NCBI RefSeq assembly: GCF_040784935.1
Contig: NZ_CP160680.1
Coordinates: 3,504,501 to 3,568,500 of the forward strand
DNA from: Lewinella sp. LCG006
Lineage (GTDB): Bacteria; Bacteroidota; Bacteroidia; Chitinophagales; Saprospiraceae
DNA length: 64,000 bases
Reading direction: 5' to 3'
Of the stretch, positions 42,431 to 51,677 are shown one piece after another. Every line of letters begins with the position of its first letter. Position 1 is the first letter of the stretch. Made by a program: the position numbers and the translations under genes. The notes beneath the pieces are model-generated. The model was not told where the DNA came from and ran no database searches. It was given only the letters and a program-made list of their open reading frames with translations.

Positions 42431-45400
42431 TTACCAATTCCTCAACCCATCCGCCCATTTCCAGGGTCCCAATTCTGTGAGGAGGAGTCGAAAGGCAATG
42501 CGTTCTACGATACCTCCTTTTTCCTTCAAGGGATTGATAATTTCCGGGGAACCGAAGAGGGGAGCGTAAACACCCATGTGACCATCCAGCCATTCGAGGG
42601 CAAGCCCGCCCGTCCAAAGGAATTTGTTTTCATCACCGTTGAAGGTCGGGGCTACGTAGCTGCCCGCATCCAGGTAAGGACGCAATGGTAGCCAATCGGG
42701 GGTGAAGGGTAGATCTACCGAAGTATTTAAGCTGATCATCCTTTTATTGCTACGCCCCACTTGAAAGGCTGTGGGCACGGGGGCACGAAAACCACCAGCG
42801 CGTAGGCCAAGTTGCTGGGTGGCAATGCCGTCGGTGGCCGTGCGCCCCAGGTAGGCATTGTCGAATCGATAGTCATCGGTGCCACGATCAAAAAGACTGA
42901 AAGCTTGCGCTGGTGTGTAAGTGGTCGTTTGTAACGAATTGCTCAGAAAGAATCCCGCAAACAAGCGCCAGTGGAACGCTTTGTGGGCTTGGTACAATAG
43001 CTTGCCCTTGCCCTCTAAGATCAGTTTGTTGTGCAGTTGTTCCCGACTAAAATCATCGGTGTAGTTGGCGTGCTCAAAAGCCAGGCGAAAGTGAGCAGGA
43101 CTCAATACCCAGTCGCGATCAAGATGGAAGCCTAGCTCATAAATGTCCTGGTGTCGGTTCTGCGTACCCAAAAAATCACCCTCTATACTGAAATTGAGTT
43201 GTTCGGTACGGATGAACAGGCTTCGAGTAGTAATACTGGGTACCCATTTACTGGTGGGGCGTTCGTGGAAAACGAAAGACACACCAGCAGCACCCCGTTG
43301 AAAGGAGAGCGGTAGTGCGGCGGCTTCGTAAGTTGCAAAATCAAAACGGCGAAGGTTGCTCTGGAGCTTTATTTCCCTAATGCTGCTGTTTACGGATGGT
43401 TTTATTCTTACCTGTAAACCCAACATCCCTACGATAGACTTACTTTTGCTACCGTAAAAAGGGGCGGCTACCCATTCAATCGTTTGAGGCACAATACCGC
43501 GGTTATGAAACACAAGCCCCGGCAGGAAGCCATCATCTTCGTTGTATCCAAATAAGGGGAAGGCAAACAGGGTAGACCTGGTGTCGCTCTTTAAACCTGT
43601 GAATAAACGAAGCTGTGGTGGTGCAAATTTACCCCATCCTCTTTGCCAACCGTTGTTTTCCCGGTAGGCTTCCAGGCTGTGGTGAGCGGGGTCAATAAGT
43701 ATCTGCTGGTAAGTTTTATTGGCTAAATCTATCTGCGAATCGCCAATAAAACCCGGATGCCAGCTTAAGGTCGTATCTCCATTGCTATCAATGGTTTGTA
43801 AGGCGAATGGGCCGGCGATGGTGCCTTTGTTGCTTAGTTTTACAGAAGGTTGGCTTCCTTGCGTTATTTTTTCTAGTGCATAATCTTCTAGCGCTACCGA
43901 TTGCATGAATCCCTGGAACAACCAACTAAGGTCATCTTTTCCTGCACGCTCAAGTGCCGATTGGACATCTTGCGGGCGAGGATGTTTGAACTGCCATTCC
44001 TGGTAGTAGGTTTTCATGGCCTGGTCAAATCGTTCTTTACCCCAGTAGCCTTCCAGTTGACGGAGTGCTTTGGCTGGTGTACCATAAGCGCCCACCCAGT
44101 AATTGTAAAATTTCAATTGTTCTGCTGGCGTATCAGGAGCTTGGGTAAGCCGCTGGCAGGCGTAATAGCGGTAGCCGATTTCATCAAGATCAGTGGGGCT
44201 GTTGCCGCCCATTGCTTTGGGAAGCAAAGTGGAAGGCCCATAATATTGATGTTCATAGCGATGATCATAATAGGAGTTGAATCCCTCGTCCATCCAGGAA
44301 TGTGCGCGTTCGTTGCTGGCGAGGATGCCGTAAAACCAGTTGTGGCCTACCTCATGGGTAATCACATTGTCAAGTGCGCGGCCATCGCTGGCCAGCCCGA
44401 TCACGGTAATCATGGGGTATTCCATTCCGCCGCCGGCACTCAGTGCGCTCTGCACGGCCGTCACTTGCGGGTAAGGATAAGGGCCAATATGTTCGCTGTA
44501 AAAGGCGGTTGAACGCTTGAGGTATTCCAAAGAATTTTGCCATAAATGAGCTTGCTCATCCGTAAAAAAGGACCATACTTGTACAGGCTGTTCCTTACCA
44601 CTAATGGTAACACTGTCGTGTAAAACATGAAAGCGCTTGTCGGCAAACCAGGCAAAATCATGTACCTGGTGTGCTTCGTACTGAAGTGTTTTTTGCTCGG
44701 GTGCACTTGCCGGAAAATCGGGAGACACATATACTGACGGATCGTAGTCCGACCAACTTTTTAGTGCCGTTGCTTGCGCGCGATCCAGCAACCATGCCTG
44801 TTCCGATTTCGTTTGGAGTTCTCCGGTTGCACCAACAAGATAGTTAGCGGGCAGGGTAAGGGAAACATCGTAGGAGCCAAATTCGCTGTAATATTCCCCG
44901 TAGTCGAGATAGGCCATCGGGTGCCAGCCATCCTGGTCATAAACGGCGGGTTTGGGGTACCATTGGGTAACTTGATAAGACTGTCCTACGTGCCCAAGCC
45001 GGGAAAAAGATGCCGGGAATTGTAGCCTGAATGGTGACTCGATGCTTAGCGCTTGCCTGGGGGGCAGTGGTTCGTTGAGAATGAGCTTAACAACATCTGG
45101 TCCCAACTCTGTGGGGACGACCGTGAGTGGTTTGTTTTTACTGGAAAAATTCAGACTGTCAATAAACCCCAGGTCTTCGTCCGGCGCAAAATAGAAATCG
45201 ACGGAACCACTGGCCAGTTCTTGTTGCGCAAAGGCGGTGCTGCGATTTTGGTAGGCGTTGGGCCAAAGGTGGAGGTAGATATAAGTAAGGGTATCCGGAG
45301 AATTATTGTGGTAATCCATGCTCCATTGCCCTCGGAGTTGATGAAGTTGATCGTCCAATTCTATCTGAATGGAGAAATTTACTTCTTGCTGGAAGTAATC

Positions 45401-45493
45401 ACCTTGCCCAATAAGCGGCAGGGTAGCTGCGAGCAGGAAGCAAATGCTCAGATATTGCAAGTTAGTAGGCTTGACGAATACGGGTAAGCTCAT
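42431..45493 (-). CDS. M1 family zinc aminopeptidase
   Basis: A 1020-aa exported protein (LSICFLLAATLPLIGQ signal). After an N-terminal M1 beta domain comes the gluzincin catalytic domain: substrate loop AGGGMEYPMI at about 355, zinc site HEVGH (H380, H384) and third ligand E403 in MDEGFNSYY, exactly spaced. The C-terminal 400 residues are beta-rich with alternating hydrophobic strands and no T9SS sorting domain, perhaps barrel-like and outer-membrane associated. It probably digests peptides outside the cytoplasm. The end is 39 bases from the convergent T9SS gene; a -7 box on the - strand at 45575-45582 fits its start. Confidence 0.9.
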   Translation of the reverse strand: MSLPVFVKPTNLQYLSICFLLAATLPLIGQGDYFQQEVNFSIQIELDDQLHQLRGQWSMDYHNNSPDTLTYIYLHLWPNAYQNRSTAFAQQELASGSVDFYFAPDEDLGFIDSLNFSSKNKPLTVVPTELGPDVVKLILNEPLPPRQALSIESPFRLQFPASFSRLGHVGQSYQVTQWYPKPAVYDQDGWHPMAYLDYGEYYSEFGSYDVSLTLPANYLVGATGELQTKSEQAWLLDRAQATALKSWSDYDPSVYVSPDFPASAPEQKTLQYEAHQVHDFAWFADKRFHVLHDSVTISGKEQPVQVWSFFTDEQAHLWQNSLEYLKRSTAFYSEHIGPYPYPQVTAVQSALSAGGGMEYPMITVIGLASDGRALDNVITHEVGHNWFYGILASNERAHSWMDEGFNSYYDHRYEHQYYGPSTLLPKAMGGNSPTDLDEIGYRYYACQRLTQAPDTPAEQLKFYNYWVGAYGTPAKALRQLEGYWGKERFDQAMKTYYQEWQFKHPRPQDVQSALERAGKDDLSWLFQGFMQSVALEDYALEKITQGSQPSVKLSNKGTIAGPFALQTIDSNGDTTLSWHPGFIGDSQIDLANKTYQQILIDPAHHSLEAYRENNGWQRGWGKFAPPQLRLFTGLKSDTRSTLFAFPLFGYNEDDGFLPGLVFHNRGIVPQTIEWVAAPFYGSKSKSIVGMLGLQVRIKPSVNSSIREIKLQSNLRRFDFATYEAAALPLSFQRGAAGVSFVFHERPTSKWVPSITTRSLFIRTEQLNFSIEGDFLGTQNRHQDIYELGFHLDRDWVLSPAHFRLAFEHANYTDDFSREQLHNKLILEGKGKLLYQAHKAFHWRLFAGFFLSNSLQTTTYTPAQAFSLFDRGTDDYRFDNAYLGRTATDGIATQQLGLRAGGFRAPVPTAFQVGRSNKRMISLNTSVDLPFTPDWLPLRPYLDAGSYVAPTFNGDENKFLWTGGLALEWLDGHMGVYAPLFGSPEIINPLKEKGGIVERIAFRLLLTELGPWKWADGLRNW

Positions 45494-45574
45494 AGAGGTG
45501 AGTAGTTTTAAGATACTTCAGTTTAGAAGCTGGTAGTTGAATGCCATGGTACTAGGTATTCTTGATCATTCGAC

Positions 45575-45722
45575 CAAATTTAGAGCACTAATATAAAAGG
45601 TTTAAACAAGAGGTCATTACACTAAACGTTAAACACTTGTATCCTAAACGCCTAAATATTTTGTTATTAACAGTCAAAGCCTTTTCTTTGCATGGATTTT
45701 TCAGGGCGAGGTCGTATCTTTG
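45575..45722. promoter_or_regulatory. divergent promoter region, M1 peptidase and PpiD-like gene
   Basis: CAAATTTA at 45575-45582 gives TAAATTTG on the - strand for the peptidase gene. TATCTTTG at 45715-45722 on the + strand serves the foldase gene. Both are full -7 matches; -33 elements are not at ideal distance. These are the only signals seen in the 335-base gap 45494-45828. Confidence 0.5.
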
Positions 45723-45828
45723 CCCTCCTGCTTTTAGAGTAGGATGTTTAAATAACTGATTACTAGGCTTTTATCTTTGTGCTCGTTTTGTCGGGCACAG
45801 GCTCAAAATGCTGCAAAATTGACGATAG

Positions 45829-47976
45829 ATGGCACTGATTGGTAAAATCAGAAATAATTCCTGGATACTGATCGTAGCGGTTGCCCTCGGTTTGGGTGGC
45901 TTTCTGGTCATGGATATGGTGAGCGCAGGACAAGGTCCTGGAGGAGGCTTATCACAACTCGTAGTGGGTAAAGTAAATGGCGAAAAGATTCGCCGGACTG
46001 AATTTGAACGCATCTATAGCTTGCGTTTCAATGGTTCTACGCTACCTACCTACCAAAATAGAAATACCTTGTGGGACTGGTTCGTAGAAGACCAGTTACT
46101 CAGAGACGAAGCTGATGCAATTGGCTTGGGTGTCAGTGATGCCGAGATCGCTGAGTTGGAGTTTGGTGCTAGTCCTAGCCCCATTATCCGCCGCAACTTC
46201 CCTAATCCTCAACAGCCTGGTGCAATCAACCGCGAGCAGTTGGATTATTTCAAAGGTTTGATCGAAGGCGGCACACTACGTGACGAAATCGAGGCTGGCC
46301 GTATGAGTCCGCAATTCCCCGACTTTTGGCGGATGCAGCGGGACATGATCAAGAAAGATCGCCTGCAAACGAAGCTACAGTCTTTGGTACAGAAGGGCAT
46401 GTATACACCAAACTGGATGGCCGAAATGGGCTATAACGAGCAAAATCAGAATGTTGATTTCGTTTACGTAAAAGTTCCTTACGATCAGATTCCAAATGGT
46501 GATGTTAGTATTGCCGATAGTGACCTGAATGCTTACCTCAAAGCCAATGCTGCTCGTTTTGAGCGCAAGATGGAAGAGCGCGTTCTTGATTACGTGGTGT
46601 TCGATGTAATTCCTACGGCTGCGGATTCTTCTGCTATTCGTAGCAAATTACAAGGCTTGGTTGCCGAATTCCGCAATCCACAAGATGGCGATTCTACCTT
46701 TGTACTGCGTCATGAAGGTATTATCACCCCAGCTTACGCAGCTAAAGAAGATCTGAGTACGGGTATTGCGGATACCGTTATGAATATGGCTCCGGGAACC
46801 GTATATGGTCCTTACGTAGAAAGCGGTGAATACCGTTTGCTAAAAGTTATTGATCGGGTGACGATGGCTGACTCTGCCGATACACGCCACATCTTGTTGA
46901 GTGCGACAACTGCCGATCAATTTGCTACGGCAAGTGCTCGTGCGGATAGTATCATTAATGTATTGAATGCAGGAACAACTGCTTTTGATTCATTGGTCGT
47001 GGCCTTCAGCGAAGATCCAGGTAGTGTAAGCAATGGTGGCAAATACGAAGGTGTGACGCCTAACCAGTTTGTACCTGAGTTCAATCGCGTACTGTTCATC
47101 ACTGGCGTTCCTGGTCAACTTTACAAAGTACGTACTTCTTACGGTGTACATATTGTAGAGATTCTTAGCCGTACGTCGGCCACGACAGAACGTGCTAATG
47201 TAGCCTTTATTCGCGAAGCTATCGTACCTAGCAAAGATACCCAAGATAACATCTTCCAGGAGGCGTCTCAGTTTATTGCCAACAACCGTAGCCTTGAAGA
47301 AATGAAGGCTGCTGCTGGAAAAGCAAGTAACCTACGGGTGGTATCTACGCCTGCTTTTGATAAGAACGCCTATAACTTGGGTGATCTAGGGTTCAGCAAC
47401 GATACCAAAGATGCTATCTGTTGGGCATTTTCTGCTGATCCTGGTGATGTATCTCCTAGTGTTTACAGCTTCACTGACCAGGTGCGTTATTACGATAACA
47501 AGTATGTAGTAGTTGGTTTGCAGAGTGTGCTGAAGCCAGGTTCGCCAAGTGTTGACGAAATCCGCACGGAACTCGAAGCTGAAGTATTGGCAGCAAAGAA
47601 AACCGAGATGGTAGGCAGCCAGACCCAAGGAATGGATCTGCGTGCGATTGCTAGCAAATACGGAACCCAAGTAGATACTATTCAGCGTGCTGCCTTTAGC
47701 CGTCCGTCTATGCCTGGTTTGGGTGCTGAGCCTAAAGTAGTAGCAACGGCGGTAGGTTTAGGACAAGGACAAACTTCTGCTCCTATTCAGGGGGCTGGAG
47801 GAGTATTTATCCTACAAGTAACCAATAAACCAGCTGTTGGGCAAGCAACTAACTTGCCACAGATGCGTCAGCAAATGAGCCGCACTGCTCAGGGGGCTGT
47901 TGCCAGCTCCTTTATGGCATTGTTCCGCGAAAGCGCAGATGTAGAAGACAATCGTGCTACCTACGAGTGTAACTAA
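45829..47976 (+). CDS. PpiD/SurA-like periplasmic peptidyl-prolyl isomerase
   Basis: A 715-aa protein with an N-terminal membrane anchor (SWILIVAVALGLGGFLVMD), a SurA_N_3-like chaperone region to about 330, and a parvulin (PPIC) domain at about 345-450 (RHILLSATTADQF, VVAFSEDPGSVSNGGKYEGVTPNQFVPEFN, YGVHIVEIL). A second, degenerate parvulin-like region follows. This is the PpiD layout: an inner-membrane-anchored foldase that helps exported proteins, fitting a window rich in outer-membrane and T9SS cargo. It ends before a strong terminator. A -7 box lies about 107 bases upstream of the ATG. Confidence 0.9.
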   Translation: MALIGKIRNNSWILIVAVALGLGGFLVMDMVSAGQGPGGGLSQLVVGKVNGEKIRRTEFERIYSLRFNGSTLPTYQNRNTLWDWFVEDQLLRDEADAIGLGVSDAEIAELEFGASPSPIIRRNFPNPQQPGAINREQLDYFKGLIEGGTLRDEIEAGRMSPQFPDFWRMQRDMIKKDRLQTKLQSLVQKGMYTPNWMAEMGYNEQNQNVDFVYVKVPYDQIPNGDVSIADSDLNAYLKANAARFERKMEERVLDYVVFDVIPTAADSSAIRSKLQGLVAEFRNPQDGDSTFVLRHEGIITPAYAAKEDLSTGIADTVMNMAPGTVYGPYVESGEYRLLKVIDRVTMADSADTRHILLSATTADQFATASARADSIINVLNAGTTAFDSLVVAFSEDPGSVSNGGKYEGVTPNQFVPEFNRVLFITGVPGQLYKVRTSYGVHIVEILSRTSATTERANVAFIREAIVPSKDTQDNIFQEASQFIANNRSLEEMKAAAGKASNLRVVSTPAFDKNAYNLGDLGFSNDTKDAICWAFSADPGDVSPSVYSFTDQVRYYDNKYVVVGLQSVLKPGSPSVDEIRTELEAEVLAAKKTEMVGSQTQGMDLRAIASKYGTQVDTIQRAAFSRPSMPGLGAEPKVVATAVGLGQGQTSAPIQGAGGVFILQVTNKPAVGQATNLPQMRQQMSRTAQGAVASSFMALFRESADVEDNRATYECN

Positions 47977-48022
47977 TCTTACGCTTCTGATAGCCGTTTA
48001 AGAAGGTGAAGCCTTCTTAATG

Positions 48023-48069
48023 ATCCTCCCGAGTTTTACCAAGGTGTAAAGTTCGGGAGGATTTTTTTT
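48023..48069 (+). terminator. terminator of the PpiD-like gene
   Basis: ATCCTCCCGA (48023-48032) pairs with TCGGGAGGAT (48053-48062), with partial inner pairing, followed by a run of T. Confidence 0.8.
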
Positions 48070-48133
48070 GTCCCTATTGACCAAACAAATGCTCCTTTTT
48101 ACTGTCTAAAGAGGAGTACAAAATAATAACAAT

Positions 48134-48550
48134 ATGAAATTTTCAAGAAAAGCAAGTGCCAGTTGGCAAGGTAGTGGTAAAGATGGTAAGGGGAGTGTAA
48201 GCACCCAAAGCACAGTATTGGACAAGACGCCTTACTCTTTTAAAACCCGTTTTGAGGAGGGCAAAGGTACCAATCCAGAAGAATTGATTGCTGCAGCGCA
48301 TGCCGGTTGCTTTACCATGCAGTTGAGTTTTTTGCTCAGCGAAGCTGGTCATGTGCCTGATGAGCTTACGACAAGTGCCAAAGTGAATTTTGAAGACGGA
48401 GCTATTCCTAGCATTGAACTGACCTTGGAAGGTAAGGTCCCTTCAATTGATGCGGACACCTTTGCTGAACTCGCAGAGAAAGCCAAGGAAATCTGCCCAA
48501 TTTCGAAATTATTAAAGACAGAGATTACGCTCACGACGAAGCTAATGTAA
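48134..48550 (+). CDS. OsmC family peroxiredoxin
   Basis: A 138-aa OsmC-type protein, a thiol-dependent peroxidase active on organic hydroperoxides. The two catalytic cysteines are C59 ([15 protein letters not shown]) and C121 ([10 protein letters not shown]); the N-terminal [16 protein letters not shown] block is the substrate-side arm of the dimer. Length and start at ATG 48134 are normal. It stands alone between the PpiD-like terminator and a repeat-rich gap. Regulation is not visible. Confidence 0.93.
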   Translation: MKFSRKASASWQGSGKDGKGSVSTQSTVLDKTPYSFKTRFEEGKGTNPEELIAAAHAGCFTMQLSFLLSEAGHVPDELTTSAKVNFEDGAIPSIELTLEGKVPSIDADTFAELAEKAKEICPISKLLKTEITLTTKLM

Positions 48551-48551
48551 G

Positions 48552-48600
48552 GTGAGGTGGGTACACAAAGCACTAGAGGGATTCCGTCACCCAACCTCAC
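48552..48600. repeat. inverted repeat after osmC-type gene
   Basis: GTGAGGTGGGT (48552-48562) pairs with ACCCAACCTCAC (48589-48600) with one bulge. No T-run follows directly. Beyond it 48606-48680 repeats AGTAC/GTAC words in a low-complexity way. Confidence 0.45.
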
Positions 48601-48746
48601 TGTATTAAGTACTTAGTACTCAGATAGAACACCTTTTTAATCCAAGTACACAGTACCCAATACCAGGTACAGTGAGGCTGGTAAGTGGTAATTTGGTAAT
48701 CAGGTTTTTATCCCTCGGCCTCGCGTTAATAGTAGATAACCATCCC

Positions 48747-48774
48747 AACAACCATCAACCAACAACCATCAACC
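48747..48774. repeat. perfect tandem duplication of a 14-mer
   Basis: AACAACCATCAACC occurs twice head to tail (48747-48760 and 48761-48774), just past the stop codon of the convergent transporter gene. Confidence 0.7.
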
Positions 48775-48782
48775 CCACCCAA

Positions 48783-49712
48783 CTAACTTTCATACCGTCG
48801 CATTCTGCGGCGGATGAGAGGATAGCTGAATACGGCCAATAGAATAATGACTACCCCCCAATAAAAACCGGGGTCTAAATCTTCCTGTTCGTTGAGCAGG
48901 AGCCAGGCGAGAATGATACCGTAAACAGGCTCAAGGTTGACAGTAAGGTTGGCCGCAAAGGCCGAAAGGTGCCGCAAGGATCGTAAACTGAGCGTGTAAG
49001 CCAGATTGGTACACAAAAAAGCCAGGATAAGCAGGTACAGCCAGTCGCTGTTGGATGCTGGCCACCAGGTACCTATATCGCGTCCGGTAAGTAAGAAAAC
49101 ACCTAGAACAGCACTGAGGAACAACCAGGCACTACCCAACTCTACGAAAGTAACCCGGCTAGGGTGCACATCAGCTAAGTATTTTTTATTGAAGGTAGCA
49201 AATGTGGCGGCCAGAAAGGCGGAAGTGAGTCCGGCAATAACCCCCCAGATCATACCGGGTTGGATGTTGTTCACAACGAGTACCATGCCTGGAATAATCA
49301 GCAAGCCCAAAGCCATCTCGTACCAGCGAAAAGGGCGTTTGACAATAATAGGCTCAAGAAAAGCAGTGAAAAAAGAGGTCGTAGCCATACAAATGAGACA
49401 GATAGAAGCATTCGATAGCTTGATAGCGCCATAAAAAGTGAGCCAATGCAAGGCAACCAAGACACCAATACCCATAAAACGTAGGAGCAGTGTTTGGCCC
49501 AAATCACGCAGCAGATATTGGGGCTTGACAAAAGGAAGAAGGCTACCACTGGTGAGCAGTACGCGCCACCAAACCAGTACCAGCGCCGTTAGTTGGATAA
49601 GATCACCGAGAATGGCGGTAAGGCCAAACAGCAACACGGCTACGTGTAATTCTAAATATGCACGCTGTTCTTCTGTAAGCATAGCAGAAAGCCTTATCTT
49701 TGTCATCTGCAA
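48783..49712 (-). CDS. DMT superfamily (EamA) transporter
   Basis: A 309-aa integral membrane protein with ten predicted segments in two EamA repeats (LELHVAVLLFGLTAILGDL ... and VIAGLTSAFLAATFATFNKKYL ...). The second-repeat signature LTVNLEPVYGIILAWLLLNE is typical of the drug/metabolite transporter superfamily, which exports amino acids or other metabolites. The substrate is unknown. Starts at 49712 and 49706 (two near ATG codons) cannot be separated. It is divergent from the peroxiredoxin gene. Confidence 0.9.
   Translation of the reverse strand: MQMTKIRLSAMLTEEQRAYLELHVAVLLFGLTAILGDLIQLTALVLVWWRVLLTSGSLLPFVKPQYLLRDLGQTLLLRFMGIGVLVALHWLTFYGAIKLSNASICLICMATTSFFTAFLEPIIVKRPFRWYEMALGLLIIPGMVLVVNNIQPGMIWGVIAGLTSAFLAATFATFNKKYLADVHPSRVTFVELGSAWLFLSAVLGVFLLTGRDIGTWWPASNSDWLYLLILAFLCTNLAYTLSLRSLRHLSAFAANLTVNLEPVYGIILAWLLLNEQEDLDPGFYWGVVIILLAVFSYPLIRRRMRRYES
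49695..49702 (+). promoter_or_regulatory. -7 box for the peroxiredoxin-clpS-aat unit
   Basis: TATCTTTG on the + strand, a perfect -7 match, lies inside the first codons of the divergent transporter gene and about 125 bases upstream of ATG 49829. No -33 element is clear. Confidence 0.4.
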
Positions 49713-49828
49713 AAGTGCGCATTATGCTACAATTTTAGCTAACTTATTATCCACGGCAAATAAAAATCTTTCTGGGAAGTTTTTTGTTTAGAGGCTAGTA
49801 ACTTTTAAAAATTTAAAAAAATACAACA

Positions 49829-50290
49829 ATGGCTGTTAAAGCAGGTGACAAAGCACCCACATTCACCCTTGTTTCAGATAACCTGAAAGAAGTTTCTCTT
49901 AGTGATTACACTGGGAAAAACGTTGTGTTATTATTCTTTCCCATGGCTTTTACCAGCGTTTGCACGACGGAATTGTGCATGATGCGTGACGATATTGCAA
50001 CCTACAATAATTTGGATGCGGATATCGTGGCAGTATCGGTGGATTCTCCATTTACGCTGGCGCGTTTTAAGGAAGACCAGAAATTGAATTTCCCCCTATT
50101 GTCAGATTTCAATAAAGAAGTATCGCGTAATTATGGTACGCTTTATGAGGAGTTTGTACTAGGGTTGAGAGGTGTATCAAAGCGTTCGGCCTTTGTCATT
50201 GATAAAGAAGGAACTGTTCGCTACGCTGAGGTGTTAGAAAATGCCGGTGAGGTGCCTGATTTTGCGGCCATACGCAAAGCACTGGCGTAA
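49829..50290 (+). CDS. AhpE/Bcp-like peroxiredoxin
   Basis: A 153-aa thioredoxin-fold peroxiredoxin that reduces peroxides with a cysteine thiol. The active site PMAFTSVC shows the P38, T42 and peroxidatic C45 pattern; a second cysteine, C50 (CTTELC), may resolve the disulfide. DADIVAVSVDSPFTLARFK and FVIDKEGTVRYAEV are conserved blocks. It ends 19 bases before clpS, so the two may be co-transcribed, which would link oxidative defence with protein turnover; this is inference. Confidence 0.92.
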   Translation: MAVKAGDKAPTFTLVSDNLKEVSLSDYTGKNVVLLFFPMAFTSVCTTELCMMRDDIATYNNLDADIVAVSVDSPFTLARFKEDQKLNFPLLSDFNKEVSRNYGTLYEEFVLGLRGVSKRSAFVIDKEGTVRYAEVLENAGEVPDFAAIRKALA

Positions 50291-50309
50291 CTTAAATAAT
50301 GTATTGACT

Positions 50310-50615
50310 ATGTTGTTCTCCAATCAAGTAGAAGAGCTGGAAGAAGTACTGGTAGAAGATGAAGTAGATGATACAGGAACCGGGGAACCGGCACAACTTA
50401 TCGTTTACAATGATGACCACAATTCGTTTGATTGGGTCATCAAATGCTTCGTCGAAGTGCTTGGCCATGCGTCTTCACAATCTGAGCAGTTGGCGCTTAT
50501 TATCCATACAAAAGGAAAAGCAAGCGTGAAGAATGGCCCTAAGAAAGTGCTAAAACCCCAAAAGGATGCACTCACTGAGCGTGGGCTTTCGGCGGTGATT
50601 GAAGAAGCTAAGTAA
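50310..50615 (+). CDS. clpS: ATP-dependent Clp protease adaptor ClpS
   Basis: A 101-aa adaptor that brings N-degron substrates to ClpAP-type proteases. The signature VYNDDHNSFDWVIKCFVEVL holds the N-end-rule recognition Asp-Asp-His-Asn (34-38), and HTKGKASVK is the second conserved block. I start at ATG 50310 rather than upstream in-frame codons, which overlap the peroxiredoxin. The acidic N-terminal arm is normal for ClpS. It ends 8 bases before aat, the enzyme that makes its substrates, a logical operon. Confidence 0.93.
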   Translation: MLFSNQVEELEEVLVEDEVDDTGTGEPAQLIVYNDDHNSFDWVIKCFVEVLGHASSQSEQLALIIHTKGKASVKNGPKKVLKPQKDALTERGLSAVIEEAK

Positions 50616-50623
50616 GGGAAAGT

Positions 50624-51316
50624 ATGCCCGTATACTGGCTGCCAGAAAATGAACTGAGATTTCCTCACCCCAAAGAGGCCAGTCCGGATGGATTGTTGGC
50701 GGTTGGTGGTGATTTGAGTCCGGAGCGTTTGTTACTGGCTTACAGCTGGGGCATCTTTCCGTGGTATGCTGCCGGAGACCCCATCCTTTGGTGGAACCCC
50801 GACCCTCGTTTCGTACTCTTTCCCGATGATCTAAGGGTAAGCAAGAGTATGCGTCCTTATTTCAACCAAGAAAAATATCGGGTAACTTATGACACTGCTT
50901 TTTCAGCGGTGATCAAAGCCTGTAGTGCCATCCCACGTCGCGAGCAGGTAAGCACATGGATAACCCAGGATATGATCAAAGCTTACGAACGGCTGCATGA
51001 ATTGGGCCACGCCCATTCGGTAGAAGTATGGCAAGAAGAGACACTCGTGGGCGGCCTCTATGGTATTGCGATGGGCAAGGTCTTTTTTGGGGAATCAATG
51101 TTTGCCAAAGCGACCAATGCCTCTAAATTTGGGTTTATCTCTTTGGTCGGAGCGCTGAAAGCACAGGGATACCAACTTGTCGACTGTCAGCAGGAAACCA
51201 AACACCTTGCAAGCATGGGGGCTAAAACGATGAAGAGAAGTGTATTTCTGGAGTGGCTGAGAAAAAACAGGAATCTTCCTCTGGTGCCGGGAAATTGGGA
51301 GGATGGTGTTTTTTAG
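50624..51316 (+). CDS. aat: leucyl/phenylalanyl-tRNA--protein transferase
   Basis: A 230-aa enzyme that adds Leu or Phe from aminoacyl-tRNA to N-terminal Lys or Arg, creating primary N-degrons for ClpS. Family blocks: FPHPKEASPDGLLAVGGDLSPERLLLAY, GIFPWYAAGDPILWWNPDPR, HSVEVWQEETLVGGLYGIAMG, VFFGESMF and SKFGFISLVGALKAQGYQLVDCQ. Length is normal. It is 8 bases downstream of clpS, so both halves of the bacterial N-end rule sit together. Confidence 0.95.
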   Translation: MPVYWLPENELRFPHPKEASPDGLLAVGGDLSPERLLLAYSWGIFPWYAAGDPILWWNPDPRFVLFPDDLRVSKSMRPYFNQEKYRVTYDTAFSAVIKACSAIPRREQVSTWITQDMIKAYERLHELGHAHSVEVWQEETLVGGLYGIAMGKVFFGESMFAKATNASKFGFISLVGALKAQGYQLVDCQQETKHLASMGAKTMKRSVFLEWLRKNRNLPLVPGNWEDGVF

Positions 51317-51354
51317 TTTTTTTTGTTTATGTTTTTTTGTTTTTAAACTTTTAG

Positions 51355-51560
51355 TATATTTGCGCATCTTGAGTAGCTTGACAATTACTCAAACAATCAG
51401 CGGTTATTCCCCCCTGCTGTCAACAGGGAATATCAGAGGTCTATTTTTGCGTATTGCTTGGCTGCTACCGGTTTGGGTAGCAGGTGATATCGCACGCCCT
51501 AAATGGTCGATTGACCAAGGGCGGTTTTGGCGGTTCGGCAGCTGGGAGGGCCCTCCCACA
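51355..51560 (+). ncRNA. candidate structured RNA between aat and cysQ
   Basis: A perfect -7 box TATATTTG (51355-51362) precedes a chain of local hairpins: TTGAGTA/TACTCAA (51369-51392), TATTCCC/GGGAATA (51405-51432), CTGCTACC/GGTAGCAG (51462-51483), GCCCT-AAA-TGGTC/GACCA-AGGGC (51496-51522, with an AAA bulge) and the palindrome GGGAGGGCCCTCCC (51544-51557). The region is more GC-rich than other gaps here and an overlapping 91-codon frame looks non-coding. I cannot assign it to 6S, tmRNA, SRP or RNase P. It may be a small RNA or a leader of cysQ. Confidence 0.5.
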
Positions 51561-51677
51561 AGCGGGTGCTATGCCTAGGCCCCTCCTCCTCGATCCTTTG
51601 TCCTTTTTATTAGTCAATTTCCTTTTTCCCCCTATAAAACACCTATCTTGGCGTGCTGACTAATATCCTTTATATTA

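Noticed and set aside
43901-44512. 203-codon + strand frame within the M1 peptidase gene
   Set aside because: The opposite strand carries the HEVGH and MDEGF catalytic motifs; the + frame has no recognisable features.
51355-51560. 6S RNA, tmRNA, SRP RNA or RNase P RNA as identity of the structured region
   Set aside because: I could not find the defining features: no long bulged helix joining the ends, no tRNA-like ends, no SRP or RNase P core motifs.
51303-51578. 91-codon frame after aat
   Set aside because: It begins with a run of Phe/Cys from a T-rich promoter stretch and crosses a chain of RNA hairpins, so the region is better explained as non-coding.
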